A stretch of 64,000 bases of DNA, from positions 5,789,001 through 5,853,000 of the forward strand of contig NZ_CP124747.1 of NCBI RefSeq assembly GCF_041860085.1, in the 5' to 3' direction. This DNA comes from Schlesneria sp. DSM 10557. GTDB lineage: Bacteria; Planctomycetota; Planctomycetia; Planctomycetales; Planctomycetaceae. The notes under the pieces are model-generated. The model did no database searches. It saw only the letters and a list, made by a program, of their open reading frames with translations, and was not told where the DNA came from. Below, in pieces: positions 42,031 through 52,035 of this stretch (position 1 is its first letter; each line of letters opens with the position of its first letter). Made by a program: the position numbers and the translations under genes.

Positions 42031-44724
42031 ATGTCGCACAAAGCTATCCCGCAAAGTTCCCGCCGAAGACGCTCTTCGCGGCACAATAATCCGATTTCGG
42101 ACTTTGGCATTTCTTCCACCAAAGCGAACCAGCCCTTTCTGGTGACAGCGACAGACATCTGTCTGTGGGGGACCCTCATCGCGGTCTCGATTGGAATGGC
42201 AGGGCGTCTCCCCAGCGGTCAACTGGCCCTGGTCATTGGCGCTTCCGTCACGACATTCTGCTGGATCATGCATCTGCTGACGACCTCAGAACCACGGTAT
42301 TCGTGGAGCGGCAGTGAATGGCTGTGGATCGCCGGGATCCTGGTCGGGGTGGCCCAGATCGTGCCGCTGCCGACAGAATATCTGCTCGCCATTTCCCCGC
42401 AGATCAAAGAAGTCCTGCCGTTCTGGTTTGATCCCGAAACAGCCGGCATCTTCCCGAGTGCCTGGAATCAGTTGTCACTGGCACCTTGGGAAACGACATC
42501 GGGAATCGCCACGTTCGTGTCCTATGCGCTGCTGTTTCTCATCGCCTTCCAGCGAATTCGAACCGTGGATGACGTCGAACAGACGCTCTGCCGCTGTGCG
42601 CTGGCGGCGGTGGCGATGATGTGCTTCGCCCAGGTCCAGTTTCTGCTGAGCAACGGGAAGTTCTTCTGGGTCTATGAACATCCCTTCATGTCGACGATGA
42701 CCTATCCGCTGGGTTGTTTCACGAATCGAAACCATCTTTCCCAGTTTCTGGCTCTCGGAACCGCTCCGCTGATCTGGTGGGTCCTTCGGCGCCTGCAACA
42801 GCAGAAAGAGGATCGGGCGAACAGCACCGGCATGCCAGACGGGATGCACGGTCTATGCGTGACGCTGCTGCTCTGTGCGCTGGGGGGGATTGTCCTCACC
42901 GTGCTGCTGACTTTGTCCCGTGGGGGACTGGCCGCTGTGGCGCTGACGACACTCGTCGCAATCATCGTGCTCTGTCGCACAGGGCTGGCCTCGGCGAAGT
43001 TTGGTTTTGCACTCATTCTGGTCGGAGTCGGCGCGAGCACCCTGTTCTCGATGAGTAAGTACGAGGCGGTTTTGGCAAATCGTCTTGAACAGGACAGCGG
43101 ACGTACCGAGATCTGGCAGGCAAATATTCGTGTCGCGCAGGAATTTCCCGTCCTGGGAACCGGTGTGGGGACACATAGCGATGCCTATCAATTGCATATC
43201 CAGAACGAAGGGGAAGATGGCTATGAGTACTCGCATGCAGAGTGCGGTTATCTTCAGATTGCGTCTGAGTCGGGGATCGCCGGACTGGTCGTGACGGGAC
43301 TGGTCATCGCGACCTGCTTCTGGTGGTGCCTGGGGGCACTTTGGAACAGGGATCAGAAAGCGAGTTCCGCCGCCGCCGCCATCCTGGCGAGTCTGATAGC
43401 CAACGTCGCGCATGCGGCCTGCGACTTCTTCTGGTACACCCCGTCGTGCATGATCATGCTGGCTGTGCAACTGGCTTGCGTTGCCCGGCTGTACCGTATC
43501 GCGCGGCAAAGCGCGGGGGCTCGGGCCTATACGTTCCGACTTCCACGCCTGGTTTCGGCGATGGGGATGTGTGTCGTCGGCGCTGTCGCCGTCTGGATGT
43601 TTGATCTCAAGTATCCTTCGCTGCAGGCCGCGATGTATCGCACGCACGGACCGCGATTGGAGACGTCTGAAGACAACGATCTGACAGAGGAAGAATTCGA
43701 GGCGGAAACACAGCAGCGTCTCAAAGAAATTGTGCTGGCCGCGCGCGTGAATCCGCACGATGCCAAACTGCAGGAAACGGCCTGCTTTGCCTACATGCAG
43801 CTCTTCGATCTGCGACAGCAGAAGGCCGAGAACACCATGTCGGTGGGGATGCTGCGTGACGCTGTGAAAGCATCGGAATTCCCTTCCGCGGAAGCCTCCA
43901 GCGAGTGGCTCAGTCGCTCCGTCGGGACCAATCTCAAGTTCCTTAGGCTGGCCAAACGCTCTCTCAACCGGTCACTGACCAACAGTCCTTTACGGTCGAA
44001 GTCGTACATCCTGCTGGCCGACCTCAATTTTCTGGATCGCCTGGATGATGCGGACTTTCTGGAACGCTGCCTCAGCCAGTCGCTGAAACTGCGGCCCCGG
44101 GACCCCGATACGATGTATCTGGTTGGTGCTTCGGAACTGCAGGAAGGGGACATGGACCGAGCTCTCGAGTACTGGCGTCCCGCGTTCGCTGGCAGCCGCC
44201 GCATGCAGGAACGGATCGCGAACATCCTGGCCGGTCAGATGGACGTGGAATTCTTTGAAACCGAATTTCAGCCTGACTGGAAAGCACTGGAGCTCATCGG
44301 ACAAGCCTACAAGAAAGTGGGGCGCGACGAAGAGGCTGAACGGGTCCAGCGGAGATACATCGAAGAAGGACTCGTCCGGGCAGAATCCCTCACGTCCGAT
44401 GAGGAACTGGAAACCACCATGATCTCGGTCAGAAACGCCTGCATTGAACTGGGGGATCGCGACGAGGCGGTGAATGTATTGAAGCTGGCCGTGGAACGGT
44501 TGCCTCATTCGTACTCGATTCACTACATGCTCGGCCTGGACCTGATGAATTCCGATCGCGTCGTCGAAGCGTCAGAGCATCTCGAATGGTGCACTAACCG
44601 GCAGCCGGGTGACTCGAACCTGCGAAAACTGACCTCCAAGGCGGTCATCGAACGGCTGAAGCTGACCCCTTCTTCGATGGATGAGATCGAAGACGAAATC
44701 GAACAGACCAGTTTTCAACCCTGA
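42031..44724 (+). CDS. O-antigen ligase-like membrane protein with C-terminal TPR region
   Basis: 897 residues from ATG 42031; the frame is open further upstream, but that part overlaps the preceding gene and looks non-coding. About ten transmembrane segments lie in the first 490 residues. The Wzy_C/WaaL-type loop holds GRTEIWQANIRVAQEFPVLG and the later HAECGYLQIASESGIAGL. After the last membrane helix (about residue 515) a long helical region contains tetratricopeptide-like repeats (DADFLERCLSQSLKLRPRD, DEAVNVLKLAVERLPHSYS). Proteins of this form ligate or polymerise surface glycans; the TPR part may dock partners. No other polysaccharide genes adjoin it. Confidence 0.85.
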   Translation: MSHKAIPQSSRRRRSSRHNNPISDFGISSTKANQPFLVTATDICLWGTLIAVSIGMAGRLPSGQLALVIGASVTTFCWIMHLLTTSEPRYSWSGSEWLWIAGILVGVAQIVPLPTEYLLAISPQIKEVLPFWFDPETAGIFPSAWNQLSLAPWETTSGIATFVSYALLFLIAFQRIRTVDDVEQTLCRCALAAVAMMCFAQVQFLLSNGKFFWVYEHPFMSTMTYPLGCFTNRNHLSQFLALGTAPLIWWVLRRLQQQKEDRANSTGMPDGMHGLCVTLLLCALGGIVLTVLLTLSRGGLAAVALTTLVAIIVLCRTGLASAKFGFALILVGVGASTLFSMSKYEAVLANRLEQDSGRTEIWQANIRVAQEFPVLGTGVGTHSDAYQLHIQNEGEDGYEYSHAECGYLQIASESGIAGLVVTGLVIATCFWWCLGALWNRDQKASSAAAAILASLIANVAHAACDFFWYTPSCMIMLAVQLACVARLYRIARQSAGARAYTFRLPRLVSAMGMCVVGAVAVWMFDLKYPSLQAAMYRTHGPRLETSEDNDLTEEEFEAETQQRLKEIVLAARVNPHDAKLQETACFAYMQLFDLRQQKAENTMSVGMLRDAVKASEFPSAEASSEWLSRSVGTNLKFLRLAKRSLNRSLTNSPLRSKSYILLADLNFLDRLDDADFLERCLSQSLKLRPRDPDTMYLVGASELQEGDMDRALEYWRPAFAGSRRMQERIANILAGQMDVEFFETEFQPDWKALELIGQAYKKVGRDEEAERVQRRYIEEGLVRAESLTSDEELETTMISVRNACIELGDRDEAVNVLKLAVERLPHSYSIHYMLGLDLMNSDRVVEASEHLEWCTNRQPGDSNLRKLTSKAVIERLKLTPSSMDEIEDEIEQTSFQP

Positions 44725-44872
44725 TCTCTCGGCGAACGAGAACGACGCGGGGGCGTGTGAAGTACCGGGTGAATCCCTGAATGCGAGGCCACCTCTCTCA
44801 TGGAGGTCATCTCGAAACGCCCCGCTCTACCAGACGCACGTGCATCGAAGAAGGCGCGTTAGGCGTTTTGTT

Positions 44873-46675
44873 TCACCGGGCTGTCGGCGTCAGGAAAGTT
44901 GATTCAAATTCCAGTTGGATGTTGCCGACTTCGCAGTCGTCGAATTCGGTGGTCCGCTTCTCCAGAGAATGCTGTTTCAACTGGAACGTATTCCGGCCGG
45001 GCTTTAGCAGGCTGTCGGGAATGGGGAGCCGGACTCGATCCGGATTTGCGGCACTTGCCTTGAAACGGACCTGCGAATTCAAATCCCCGATGCTGTCCCC
45101 ATTGATCAGAACTTCCGTGATCAATTGACCGCGGCGAAGTTCGGGAAGAAACGGGCTGGCGGGCGGGGCTTTCGGACCTGACGCCTCGAGTTCGGCGACG
45201 TCGATTGTGAAGAACGCCTCCCCGGCGGGAACGTCATTGAGCACGACCTCACCCGAGACTTCGGTTCCGTCCGGTAATTGACGATGAAAATCGGAGCGAA
45301 TGGAATTTCCCAGATGAAACCGTCGTGCGTCGACCAGAAGCGACTGGCCGAAGAAACGTGGGGTCACTCGAAGGACTTCAGACCATCGAAACGTCATGTC
45401 TCCCATCAGCGGATGCCTTACCTGGATTTGCCTGGCGTCGATATCACGGATCGTGCCGGTCAGACGCTCGGGCAGGCAGTCGGGACGGTCGACGAAGGGC
45501 TGCAGTTGAATGAGGGCCGAGACACCTGTTGCCGGATTGGTTCGCTGGTTGACTGCGCGATCGGGTTGATGCCAGTTCAAGGAAACCAGTTGCGAGAGCG
45601 GGATTGATCGGGACTGACCCAGCGCTATCAGTTGAACGCTGGGAGGCGAAAGGTGGGTGATCTGACCGAACAGTTCATCTCCCGTGATGGTGACGAGCTT
45701 GTCACGCAGACCGGCGTCGATTGATCCCGCCTGTGGCTGGCTTGTCTCGACGTATCTGCGAACGTGCAGTTCATCAATCCACAGACCGTTGCCGGAATCT
45801 GGATTTGCAGGTCGGAAGTCGATCGAAGCCAGCGGGGTCGCAGGTCCCCTGACAGTCGCGAGCGTGGATTCATCGATCAGAAACTCGACGCGGCCCCCTT
45901 GAGCACGCATCAGGAAGGTGTGCCAGCCAGGTTCCATCTTCAGCCGCGGGGGGGCAGGTGAAATCGCGATTCCCGCGATCGACACGGAATGGTCAGCTCC
46001 CACGCGGACAATCATCGATTCGGCGTCGGGGGCGTCACGGTTCCAGACGAGCCGCCACTCTCCCGCACTCTGACTCGGATCATGCACCTGGGCAAAGAAT
46101 GAGAACTCCAAGCGGCCGGACATGATCGGTGGATCGAGCGGAATCGAGTATCCCGTTGCTGACGGGTCCAGACGCAGAGACGACTTCCCGTCGGCGGCAC
46201 GGTGAGGATCCAGTATCCGTCCCTCACCAGTTTCCGTCGGGGCGGATGAGTCGTGTTCAAACCCGTCGTAAAGCAGATCCGCTTCGCCGGGCGGGTTGGC
46301 GATCTGTGTGATGGCAGAGGAGGGAACTTCAACGATTTGTCGAGTCTGCAGCCGCACCTTCGTAGCGTGCTCGCCCCGGGCAAGCAACTCGCCCAGGAAT
46401 CGATCCCCGCTGATCAGTGTGAACTGGTACAGAAAGCGGTGTGACCGGCTGACGCGCGGCTGGCGGGGAAGATCAATTCGTGTGCCACGGATCGTTTGCG
46501 ACAGACGAGTCAGCCCGCTGCCGAATTCGCCTGTCAACGGGGCGATCAGTTCGGCAGAGTGGCTGGGGCGAGTAACGACCTCAAGAGCTTCTTCGAGGGC
46601 AAGAACGGGCGCAGCGGGGGTGAGGATCAGTAGCAGGCAATACAGAGGCTCGGCGAATCGAATGCGACCAGACAA
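44873..46675 (-). CDS. Large secreted protein with a LamG-like segment
   Basis: 600 residues from TTG 46675 (GAGG eight bases upstream), with a signal peptide (PLYCLLLILTPAAPVLA). The part around residues 170-310 (LEFSFFAQVHDPSQSAGEW, GWHTFLMRAQGGRVEFLID, LWIDELHVRRYV) follows the concanavalin-like LamG/3-keto-disaccharide hydrolase pattern. The C-terminal 100 residues (GEVVLNDVPAGEAFFTIDVA, LLKPGRNTFQLKQHSLEKR) resemble a galactose-binding-like beta sandwich. The flanking parts contain repeated LITLSGD-like strands. It is probably a cell-surface or periplasmic carbohydrate- or protein-binding protein. It is 55 bases downstream of the NHL-repeat gene and may share its transcript. Confidence 0.75.
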   Translation of the reverse strand: MSGRIRFAEPLYCLLLILTPAAPVLALEEALEVVTRPSHSAELIAPLTGEFGSGLTRLSQTIRGTRIDLPRQPRVSRSHRFLYQFTLISGDRFLGELLARGEHATKVRLQTRQIVEVPSSAITQIANPPGEADLLYDGFEHDSSAPTETGEGRILDPHRAADGKSSLRLDPSATGYSIPLDPPIMSGRLEFSFFAQVHDPSQSAGEWRLVWNRDAPDAESMIVRVGADHSVSIAGIAISPAPPRLKMEPGWHTFLMRAQGGRVEFLIDESTLATVRGPATPLASIDFRPANPDSGNGLWIDELHVRRYVETSQPQAGSIDAGLRDKLVTITGDELFGQITHLSPPSVQLIALGQSRSIPLSQLVSLNWHQPDRAVNQRTNPATGVSALIQLQPFVDRPDCLPERLTGTIRDIDARQIQVRHPLMGDMTFRWSEVLRVTPRFFGQSLLVDARRFHLGNSIRSDFHRQLPDGTEVSGEVVLNDVPAGEAFFTIDVAELEASGPKAPPASPFLPELRRGQLITEVLINGDSIGDLNSQVRFKASAANPDRVRLPIPDSLLKPGRNTFQLKQHSLEKRTTEFDDCEVGNIQLEFESTFLTPTAR

Positions 46676-46730
46676 ACAAGGATCCTCGAATCTTCAGTCT
46701 GACCATGTGAGTGGCGGTTCATTCCCCGCA

Positions 46731-47819
46731 CTACCGGACGAGCTTTCTCACCTTATGATTACTGCTGTCCCCAACGTAGATCGCACCATCACGTGCGACG
46801 AAAACTCCATGGGGACGGTGAAGCTGGCATTTGAGCGGATCGCCGTCGGGGCCGTCCCCCGGTTTACCTGTTCCGATCAGCGTATCGATCTTCCCCGATT
46901 CCTTGTGGATGATTCGGACCGCGTGATTTTCTGTATCGCACAGTAATAGATTGCCGTCGTGATCGATGGCAATTCCTTTCGGGCCGGCAAGCTGAGCTTT
47001 TCGAGCGTCACCGCCGTCTCCTGAGAATCCCTGTTTGCCTGTCCCCGCGACATGGTGCATGATTCCCTCGGCGCGGTCGATGCGGTAAACGGAGTTGCCC
47101 TCCCGCAGGATCACATACAGATCACCATTGCTGGCGACGGCGATCGACCGGGGACCGTTTAAGGCTGATTCCGCCAGCAATCCCCCGTCCCTGGTGGCGG
47201 TACGCTCACCTGTCCCCGCGAATGTCGAGATGATCCCCGTGCTGAAATCGATTCGTCGGACCCGATGATTTTTGATGTCGCAGATGAACGCACCCGACTC
47301 ACCATCGAGAACTACGGCGATCGGCAAGTTCAACTGAGCCTTCACAGCAGGACCGCCGTCACCGGCAAAGCCCGGGACTCCCGTCCCGGCGATGGTGCTG
47401 ATCAGGCCCGACTTCGTGGCCACTTTGCGAATCGCCTGCGAGTTTGTGTCCGAGATGTAAAAGTTGCCTTCCGCATCAAACCGCAACTCATGAGGTTCGT
47501 GCAGCAAGGCCGACGTGGCTGCGGCGCCGTCCCCACCGTAGCCCGGCTTGCCTGCTGTTCCGGCAACCGTGGAGAGTGTCTTCTTCTCTAAATCGAGCCG
47601 CCGGACAATGTGATTGGAAAACTCGCAGAAATAGAGGGCTCCGTCCGGGCCGATCTCCAGTCCGAACGGCTGATTGAGATTGGCTTTCGTCGCCGGGCCA
47701 CCATCACCGGAATAGCCCTCCTGACCACTGCCGGCCAGTGTGAAGATTTCGCCCGCGACGGCGGCGGACGCGGTGACACCGAAGACAACGAGAAGGCTGA
47801 GCCAGGTTGAAAGCTTCAT
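46731..47819 (-). CDS. Secreted NHL-repeat beta-propeller protein
   Basis: 362 residues from ATG 47819, beginning with a signal peptide (TWLSLLVVFGVTASAAVA). About six repeats of about 55 residues follow the scheme AGTG-x2-G-x2-GDGG-x-A-x2-A-x-L-x2-P, then D-G-x-LY-x-D-x2-N-x2-VR (for example GYSGDGGPATKANLNQPFG and YVGDSSNHKVRKLVR at the end). This gives a complete six-bladed propeller. These planctomycete proteins are secreted and probably bind ligands or act like vanadium/serine-peroxidase-style scaffolds. No catalytic residues are evident. The gene diverges from the cytochrome peroxidase gene. Confidence 0.88.
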   Translation of the reverse strand: MKLSTWLSLLVVFGVTASAAVAGEIFTLAGSGQEGYSGDGGPATKANLNQPFGLEIGPDGALYFCEFSNHIVRRLDLEKKTLSTVAGTAGKPGYGGDGAAATSALLHEPHELRFDAEGNFYISDTNSQAIRKVATKSGLISTIAGTGVPGFAGDGGPAVKAQLNLPIAVVLDGESGAFICDIKNHRVRRIDFSTGIISTFAGTGERTATRDGGLLAESALNGPRSIAVASNGDLYVILREGNSVYRIDRAEGIMHHVAGTGKQGFSGDGGDARKAQLAGPKGIAIDHDGNLLLCDTENHAVRIIHKESGKIDTLIGTGKPGDGPDGDPLKCQLHRPHGVFVARDGAIYVGDSSNHKVRKLVR

Positions 47820-48160
47820 ACGTGGTTTCTCACATTCGTGACTCGGGTGCTGGTTCAGGTCGATGGTAGTCATCGTTGCGCAGGCATTTCAATGATACCA
47901 GAAACCGCTTCATCGCCGTCCCCAACGAACGGCCTGGAGTTCGAAATCACACAAATTCTTCCTGCCGGGTCAGACTCATCTAGGCGGCGCAGGGGCTTTG
48001 CCACAGGGGTTCGCCCAGACGTCTTGAGCGAGCGATTAATTGAGGCGTTCCGCTTGGATTATTTGGGGATCACGCCTACTCTTCTAGGATATATCAGTCA
48101 CTCCCACGAACGCGTTTCCGTCTGGAAGCGGGGCTTCGGGGATCTTCAAGGAGACGCTGA
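47820..48160. other. Divergent intergenic region, NHL gene and cytochrome peroxidase
   Basis: About 340 bases with no gene of its own. Promoters for both flanking genes should be here. No palindromic site stood out. Confidence 0.4.
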
Positions 48161-49396
48161 ATGAGATTCGCAACGTGTCTAGCCATCCTTCTCTCTTCCG
48201 TGCATGTCGCGACGGCACAGGAAAACACGTCCCCTAAAGTCCTGCTGGGATCACCCGATCTGACAGCAGGGATTCCGGGACAGGGAGAATTGACCATCGA
48301 ACAGATCAAGCGATGGCTCGATAACCCTGCCAACCATGTCACGCTCGAAGTCGAACTGCCGGAAGGGCTGTCGCTGGGGGCGAACAATATTTCGATCCCC
48401 AAGAATAACCCGATGACGCGGGCCAAAATTGAGCTGGGACGACAGCTCTTCTTTGATACGCGACTCTCGGCCGACACCACGATCAGTTGCGCCAGTTGCC
48501 ATCATCCTGAAGATGCCTACGGCCGTAATACGACCTTCGGCGAAGGGATCGGCGGACAGGTGGGCGGACGCAATTCCCCCATCGCTTATAACCGCATCCT
48601 GAGCACCCTTCAGTTCTGGGACGGCCGGGCCGATTCGCTGGAAGAGCAGGCCAAAGGGCCGATCGCCAACCCGATCGAAATGGGACATACGCACGAAGCC
48701 GCCACGACCGGTTTGAAGGGAATCGAAGGCTACCGGCTGCAGTTCGAAAAGATCTTCCCTGGGGAAGGAGTCACGATCGATGCCGCCGCCAAGGCGATCG
48801 CTGCATTTGAACGGGCACTGGTGACCGGTACCTCGCCCGCCGATTACTACGAGCCACTGCTCAACTTTGAAAAGACGTTCAAAGACGATCTGAAAGACAT
48901 GAAGGCCTTCAAGGAAGACGACCGCGAATCCTATGACCTTTACTGGAAGCTCAAACGAGCCAGCAACGCTCATCCGGTCTCGCAGTCAGCCAAACGAGGT
49001 CGCGAACTGTTCTTCGGCAAGGCGAACTGCACCGCCTGCCATGCCGGGGCCAACTTCACCGACGAGAAGTTCCACAACATCGGCATCGGGATGGATAAGA
49101 AAGATCCCGATCTGGGCCGCTATGACGTCACGAAGGATGATAAAGACCGTGGTGCCTTCAAGACCCCAACGGTTCGAAACGTTGCTCAGACCGGCCCCTT
49201 CATGCACGATGGCAGCCTGAACACGCTCGAAGAGGTCGTCGAATGGTACGACAAAGGGGGCCATCCGAATCCTTACCTGAGCGACAAGATGAAAAAGCTG
49301 AACCTGACCGCTCAGGAAAAGGAAGACCTCGTCGCCTACATGATCGCCCTGCAGGGAGACCTGCCACCCGTCCGCATGGACCGCCTGCCCAAGTAA
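48161..49396 (+). CDS. Di-haem cytochrome c peroxidase (MauG/CCP family)
   Basis: 411 residues; AAGGAG lies seven bases before ATG 48161. The signal peptide is followed by two haem c sites, CASCH near residue 109 in SCASCHHPEDAYGRNT and CTACH near 289 in NCTACHAGANF. Other family segments are GRNSPIAYNRI, FWDGRADSLEEQAKGPI and FKTPTVRNVAQTGPFMHDGS. It reduces hydrogen peroxide with electrons from small cytochromes in the periplasm. MauG-like oxidative chemistry is an alternative for the family. The gene is monocistronic and ends at a strong terminator. Confidence 0.93.
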   Translation: MRFATCLAILLSSVHVATAQENTSPKVLLGSPDLTAGIPGQGELTIEQIKRWLDNPANHVTLEVELPEGLSLGANNISIPKNNPMTRAKIELGRQLFFDTRLSADTTISCASCHHPEDAYGRNTTFGEGIGGQVGGRNSPIAYNRILSTLQFWDGRADSLEEQAKGPIANPIEMGHTHEAATTGLKGIEGYRLQFEKIFPGEGVTIDAAAKAIAAFERALVTGTSPADYYEPLLNFEKTFKDDLKDMKAFKEDDRESYDLYWKLKRASNAHPVSQSAKRGRELFFGKANCTACHAGANFTDEKFHNIGIGMDKKDPDLGRYDVTKDDKDRGAFKTPTVRNVAQTGPFMHDGSLNTLEEVVEWYDKGGHPNPYLSDKMKKLNLTAQEKEDLVAYMIALQGDLPPVRMDRLPK

Positions 49397-49437
49397 CCAC
49401 GTAAGTCTGTTCGGAACGCCGACGCGACAATCGCTCA

Positions 49438-49472
49438 AGGCCCGTGTGTACAACCGCACGGGCCTCATTTTT
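49438..49472 (+). terminator. Rho-independent terminator of the cytochrome peroxidase gene
   Basis: AGGCCCGTG (49438-49446) pairs with CACGGGCCT (49457-49465), and CATTTTT follows. Confidence 0.88.
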
Positions 49473-50065
49473 CGTACCTTGGGCACGAGGCCTCGCGTCG
49501 TCCTGCAAGAGCTTCAGCTTTACAAAGCCACCACTGGCACAATCGAACTTTTAAACCTGATTTCGACAATCTGATCGGCAATTAAGCCATTTTCTCCCCT
49601 GACTGGATGGGCCGCCCGTTCGCCGCTCCTGATTTACTTCGCTGGACGGACCAGAGGCGCTGCGACACAAATCCGCGACCGTGCCCACTCCCGAACAAAC
49701 GGGAATCTGAAACCAATCTGAATTCAAAAATACTTTTGAGGGAGGAGTCGCTAAGTTCTGCAATACTTCGCAATGCTTGCGAAAATTTCATCGTGACTCA
49801 TGGGGTCAAACTTGCACGCGTCACTGCCAAGAAGGTGTTGGAACGCTAACGCCACGCAGCAGCGTGTAATTCTACTTTGCTGATCCGAGTGGGAGATGGT
49901 CTGATCGCTCGGCGAGCCGTTTGCGGTTGCCCCCTCGAAATCAATCCCCAACGCCGTCATCGCCAGGGAAAAGTTTTGCTTGTTTCCAGTGACGTGGACA
50001 CGGCGAAAATCCTCTCACGTTCTCATTTGCAAAGAGAGGATTGTTCTTTTATCGTCGGCGTCACG
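49473..50065. other. Intergenic region before the metal-uptake locus
   Basis: About 590 bases. A frame at 49607-49849 lacks a ribosome-binding site and has no recognisable protein character. I looked for a Fur-type 19-base palindrome rich in GATAAT and found none. The promoter of the uptake locus should be in the right half. Confidence 0.45.
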
Positions 50066-51340
50066 ATGCCCCCTAACCCCGCCCCAGCCAGCCATGTTTC
50101 CAATCTCTCGCCTCACATCGAGCCAATCAACATGGGGGATCCCGGTTCGAATACCCGTAACTCGATTTCCCCCCTGCAATCGCCGCTGGAATTAATGAGG
50201 GCCAGAAAATCGGGCCAAACGTCCGCTGCGGGAGCGCACCGCAGGCGAAGTTGGATCTCGAAATCAATGCTCCATCTGATCCGCCGTGGACATCTTTACG
50301 CGGGGCTCTTACTGATCCCGTGGGTCATCCTGTTTGGCGTGACGGGCTTCCTGTTTAATCACTCGACGTTCTGGCCGGAACAGCCGGTGATTCATGTTCG
50401 TCAGAGTCATACACGAGGTACCTCTGTCGCTTCGTTACCCAAAGCCGTCGACATTGCAGAAGAGGTTGTCAGTGGGATCAATGCTAAAGTTGGGTCTCGT
50501 TACAAACTTGTGAATCCTGGTTCCGTGAATTTCACGCGGGGTGCTTTTGGCGCGGTTTTGAATGGAGCCGGAGGAGACCGCTACACCGTTCAGCTCTTTC
50601 CAAACGGCACTGGGGTGATTCGTGTCGCTCCGGCCGGGGCGGCAAATGCACAAGAGGCCGAAGGAGAGCGTACCACGCAGCGACGGCGAGAGACCCCAGT
50701 TGAAAAAGTGGGAGGAAGTGAATCGTCCCGGGGACCAGATGATGAAAAGGACGGGAAAAACCAAACCGTGCCCGCAGGAGAGACTGGTCCGGTTTCTCAA
50801 CCCCAATTGCCGGAACGCAATCGACGACCTGAAGCAGAGAAAGGAGCGCCGTTCGCGACTTCTCAGGGAATGCTGCTTAAAACCTCGGTGCATGAGGCCA
50901 TGGAGTCTGGGCTACCGGAGGTGCTCCGCCGGCTAAAGCTGGACCACACCAAGGCAAGTAATATTCGTGCCAGTACGGTGAAGTTCAAGATGTCAGACGA
51001 TGAGAAAACCTGGGATGTGACCTACGATCCCAATTCCGGTGCCGTCTCGGGCATCGATACTTCGGAATCGCCGGGTATCTCGTTTCGCATGTTTCTACTG
51101 CGACTCCATATGACGCATGGCTATTTGCCAGGAGACGGGAGTGTTCGATGGCTGTGGGTGATCATGGCAGATGCGACAGCGCTGATCATGATCTTCTGGG
51201 CGGTCTCGGGACTTGTCATGTGGTGGCAGATCAAACGGACCCGGCTTCCGGGAAGTATTTGTCTGGGGATTAGTCTATTGGTAGCAATCTATATCGGACT
51301 TGGAATGCACGAAATGATTGCGTCGGCAATCAAGCCCTGA
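50066..51340 (+). CDS. PepSY-associated transmembrane protein
   Basis: 424 residues from ATG 50066; later ATGs at 50132 or 50195 are possible, as none has a strong ribosome-binding site. The first membrane helix follows IRRGHLYAGLLLIPWVILFG with the typical GFLFNHSTFWP. A periplasmic part contains a low-complexity charged insert (about 195-250, many E/R/Q/P). The PepSY-like segment is VHEAMESGLPEVLRRLKLD. FRMFLLRLHMTHGY precedes two terminal helices. This family often accompanies iron-siderophore uptake and may act as a ferric reductase. Here it lies upstream of an ABC metal-chelate transporter. Confidence 0.8.
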   Translation: MPPNPAPASHVSNLSPHIEPINMGDPGSNTRNSISPLQSPLELMRARKSGQTSAAGAHRRRSWISKSMLHLIRRGHLYAGLLLIPWVILFGVTGFLFNHSTFWPEQPVIHVRQSHTRGTSVASLPKAVDIAEEVVSGINAKVGSRYKLVNPGSVNFTRGAFGAVLNGAGGDRYTVQLFPNGTGVIRVAPAGAANAQEAEGERTTQRRRETPVEKVGGSESSRGPDDEKDGKNQTVPAGETGPVSQPQLPERNRRPEAEKGAPFATSQGMLLKTSVHEAMESGLPEVLRRLKLDHTKASNIRASTVKFKMSDDEKTWDVTYDPNSGAVSGIDTSESPGISFRMFLLRLHMTHGYLPGDGSVRWLWVIMADATALIMIFWAVSGLVMWWQIKRTRLPGSICLGISLLVAIYIGLGMHEMIASAIKP

Positions 51341-52035
51341 AAGCCTGTTGAAACCCGAGACCGTCACGCAAAGTCATTCAAGACCAGCGAGACTTCGCAA
51401 GTTCCGGAGCGACGGTCCCATTTCTCGGCAGGCAGCTCACGCCGATACGCCGGGTTGCGTTCGTCACAGTATGGATCCTGTCCCTGCTGTGAGCAGTCCA
51501 CCTGATAAACTTGTGTTGCGTGGTCCTGTTTTGCGCGGTGAGGTTGACCCGATCTCCGTTTCCAGTACGAACGCCGTCAGATGGAATGGTGGCCCGTTGC
51601 GAATGTTCGCATGTGGTTCCTGCGAGACGACGTCAGGAGTAATCGATATGAGGGACTGACGAACGACCAGAAATCACTGATTGCTCCGGTGCGAAATGCA
51701 CCTTCTGGATCTGAGGTGCGGCCTGGTGAAAATTTCCCCAATGTGCTGATGAAATCACCACCGTTCGCCACGCGCCTCAATCAGGAATTGCTAAAACGGA
51801 ATTGCCTGATTTGGCGATGGGTTCTGGTGTCAGATTCACCGTCCCGTGTTGATGTGTCGGCTGGCGCTACTGCCCAACGGTCTGGCACACAGTTTGCTTT
51901 AGAAAATCGATTCGGCCAATGCCTCGATCGCTCTCCACAAATCCCCGTTGCAAGATTGAGATCAGAATTTCTCCGAAGAACGGGCGACTCGAATTGAACT
52001 TTGATGAAACGAAACAGGAAAGAGATTTTTACGAC
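51341..52035. other. Intergenic region within the metal-uptake locus
   Basis: About 695 bases. Two plus-strand frames (to 51659 and 51581-51997) have no ribosome-binding site and no family resemblance. The gap separates the PepSY gene from the DUF1559-led operon, which must therefore have its own promoter here. Confidence 0.45.

Noticed and set aside
42853-43758. 301-residue minus-strand open frame
   Set aside because: Antisense to the membrane-rich ligase gene; its composition mirrors the membrane helices.
49607-49849. 80-residue plus-strand open frame in the gap before the uptake locus
   Set aside because: No ribosome-binding site and no recognisable protein pattern.
49850-50065. Fur-type iron box before the metal-uptake locus
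   Set aside because: I searched by eye for a GATAAT-type 19-base palindrome and found none; regulation by iron is left open.
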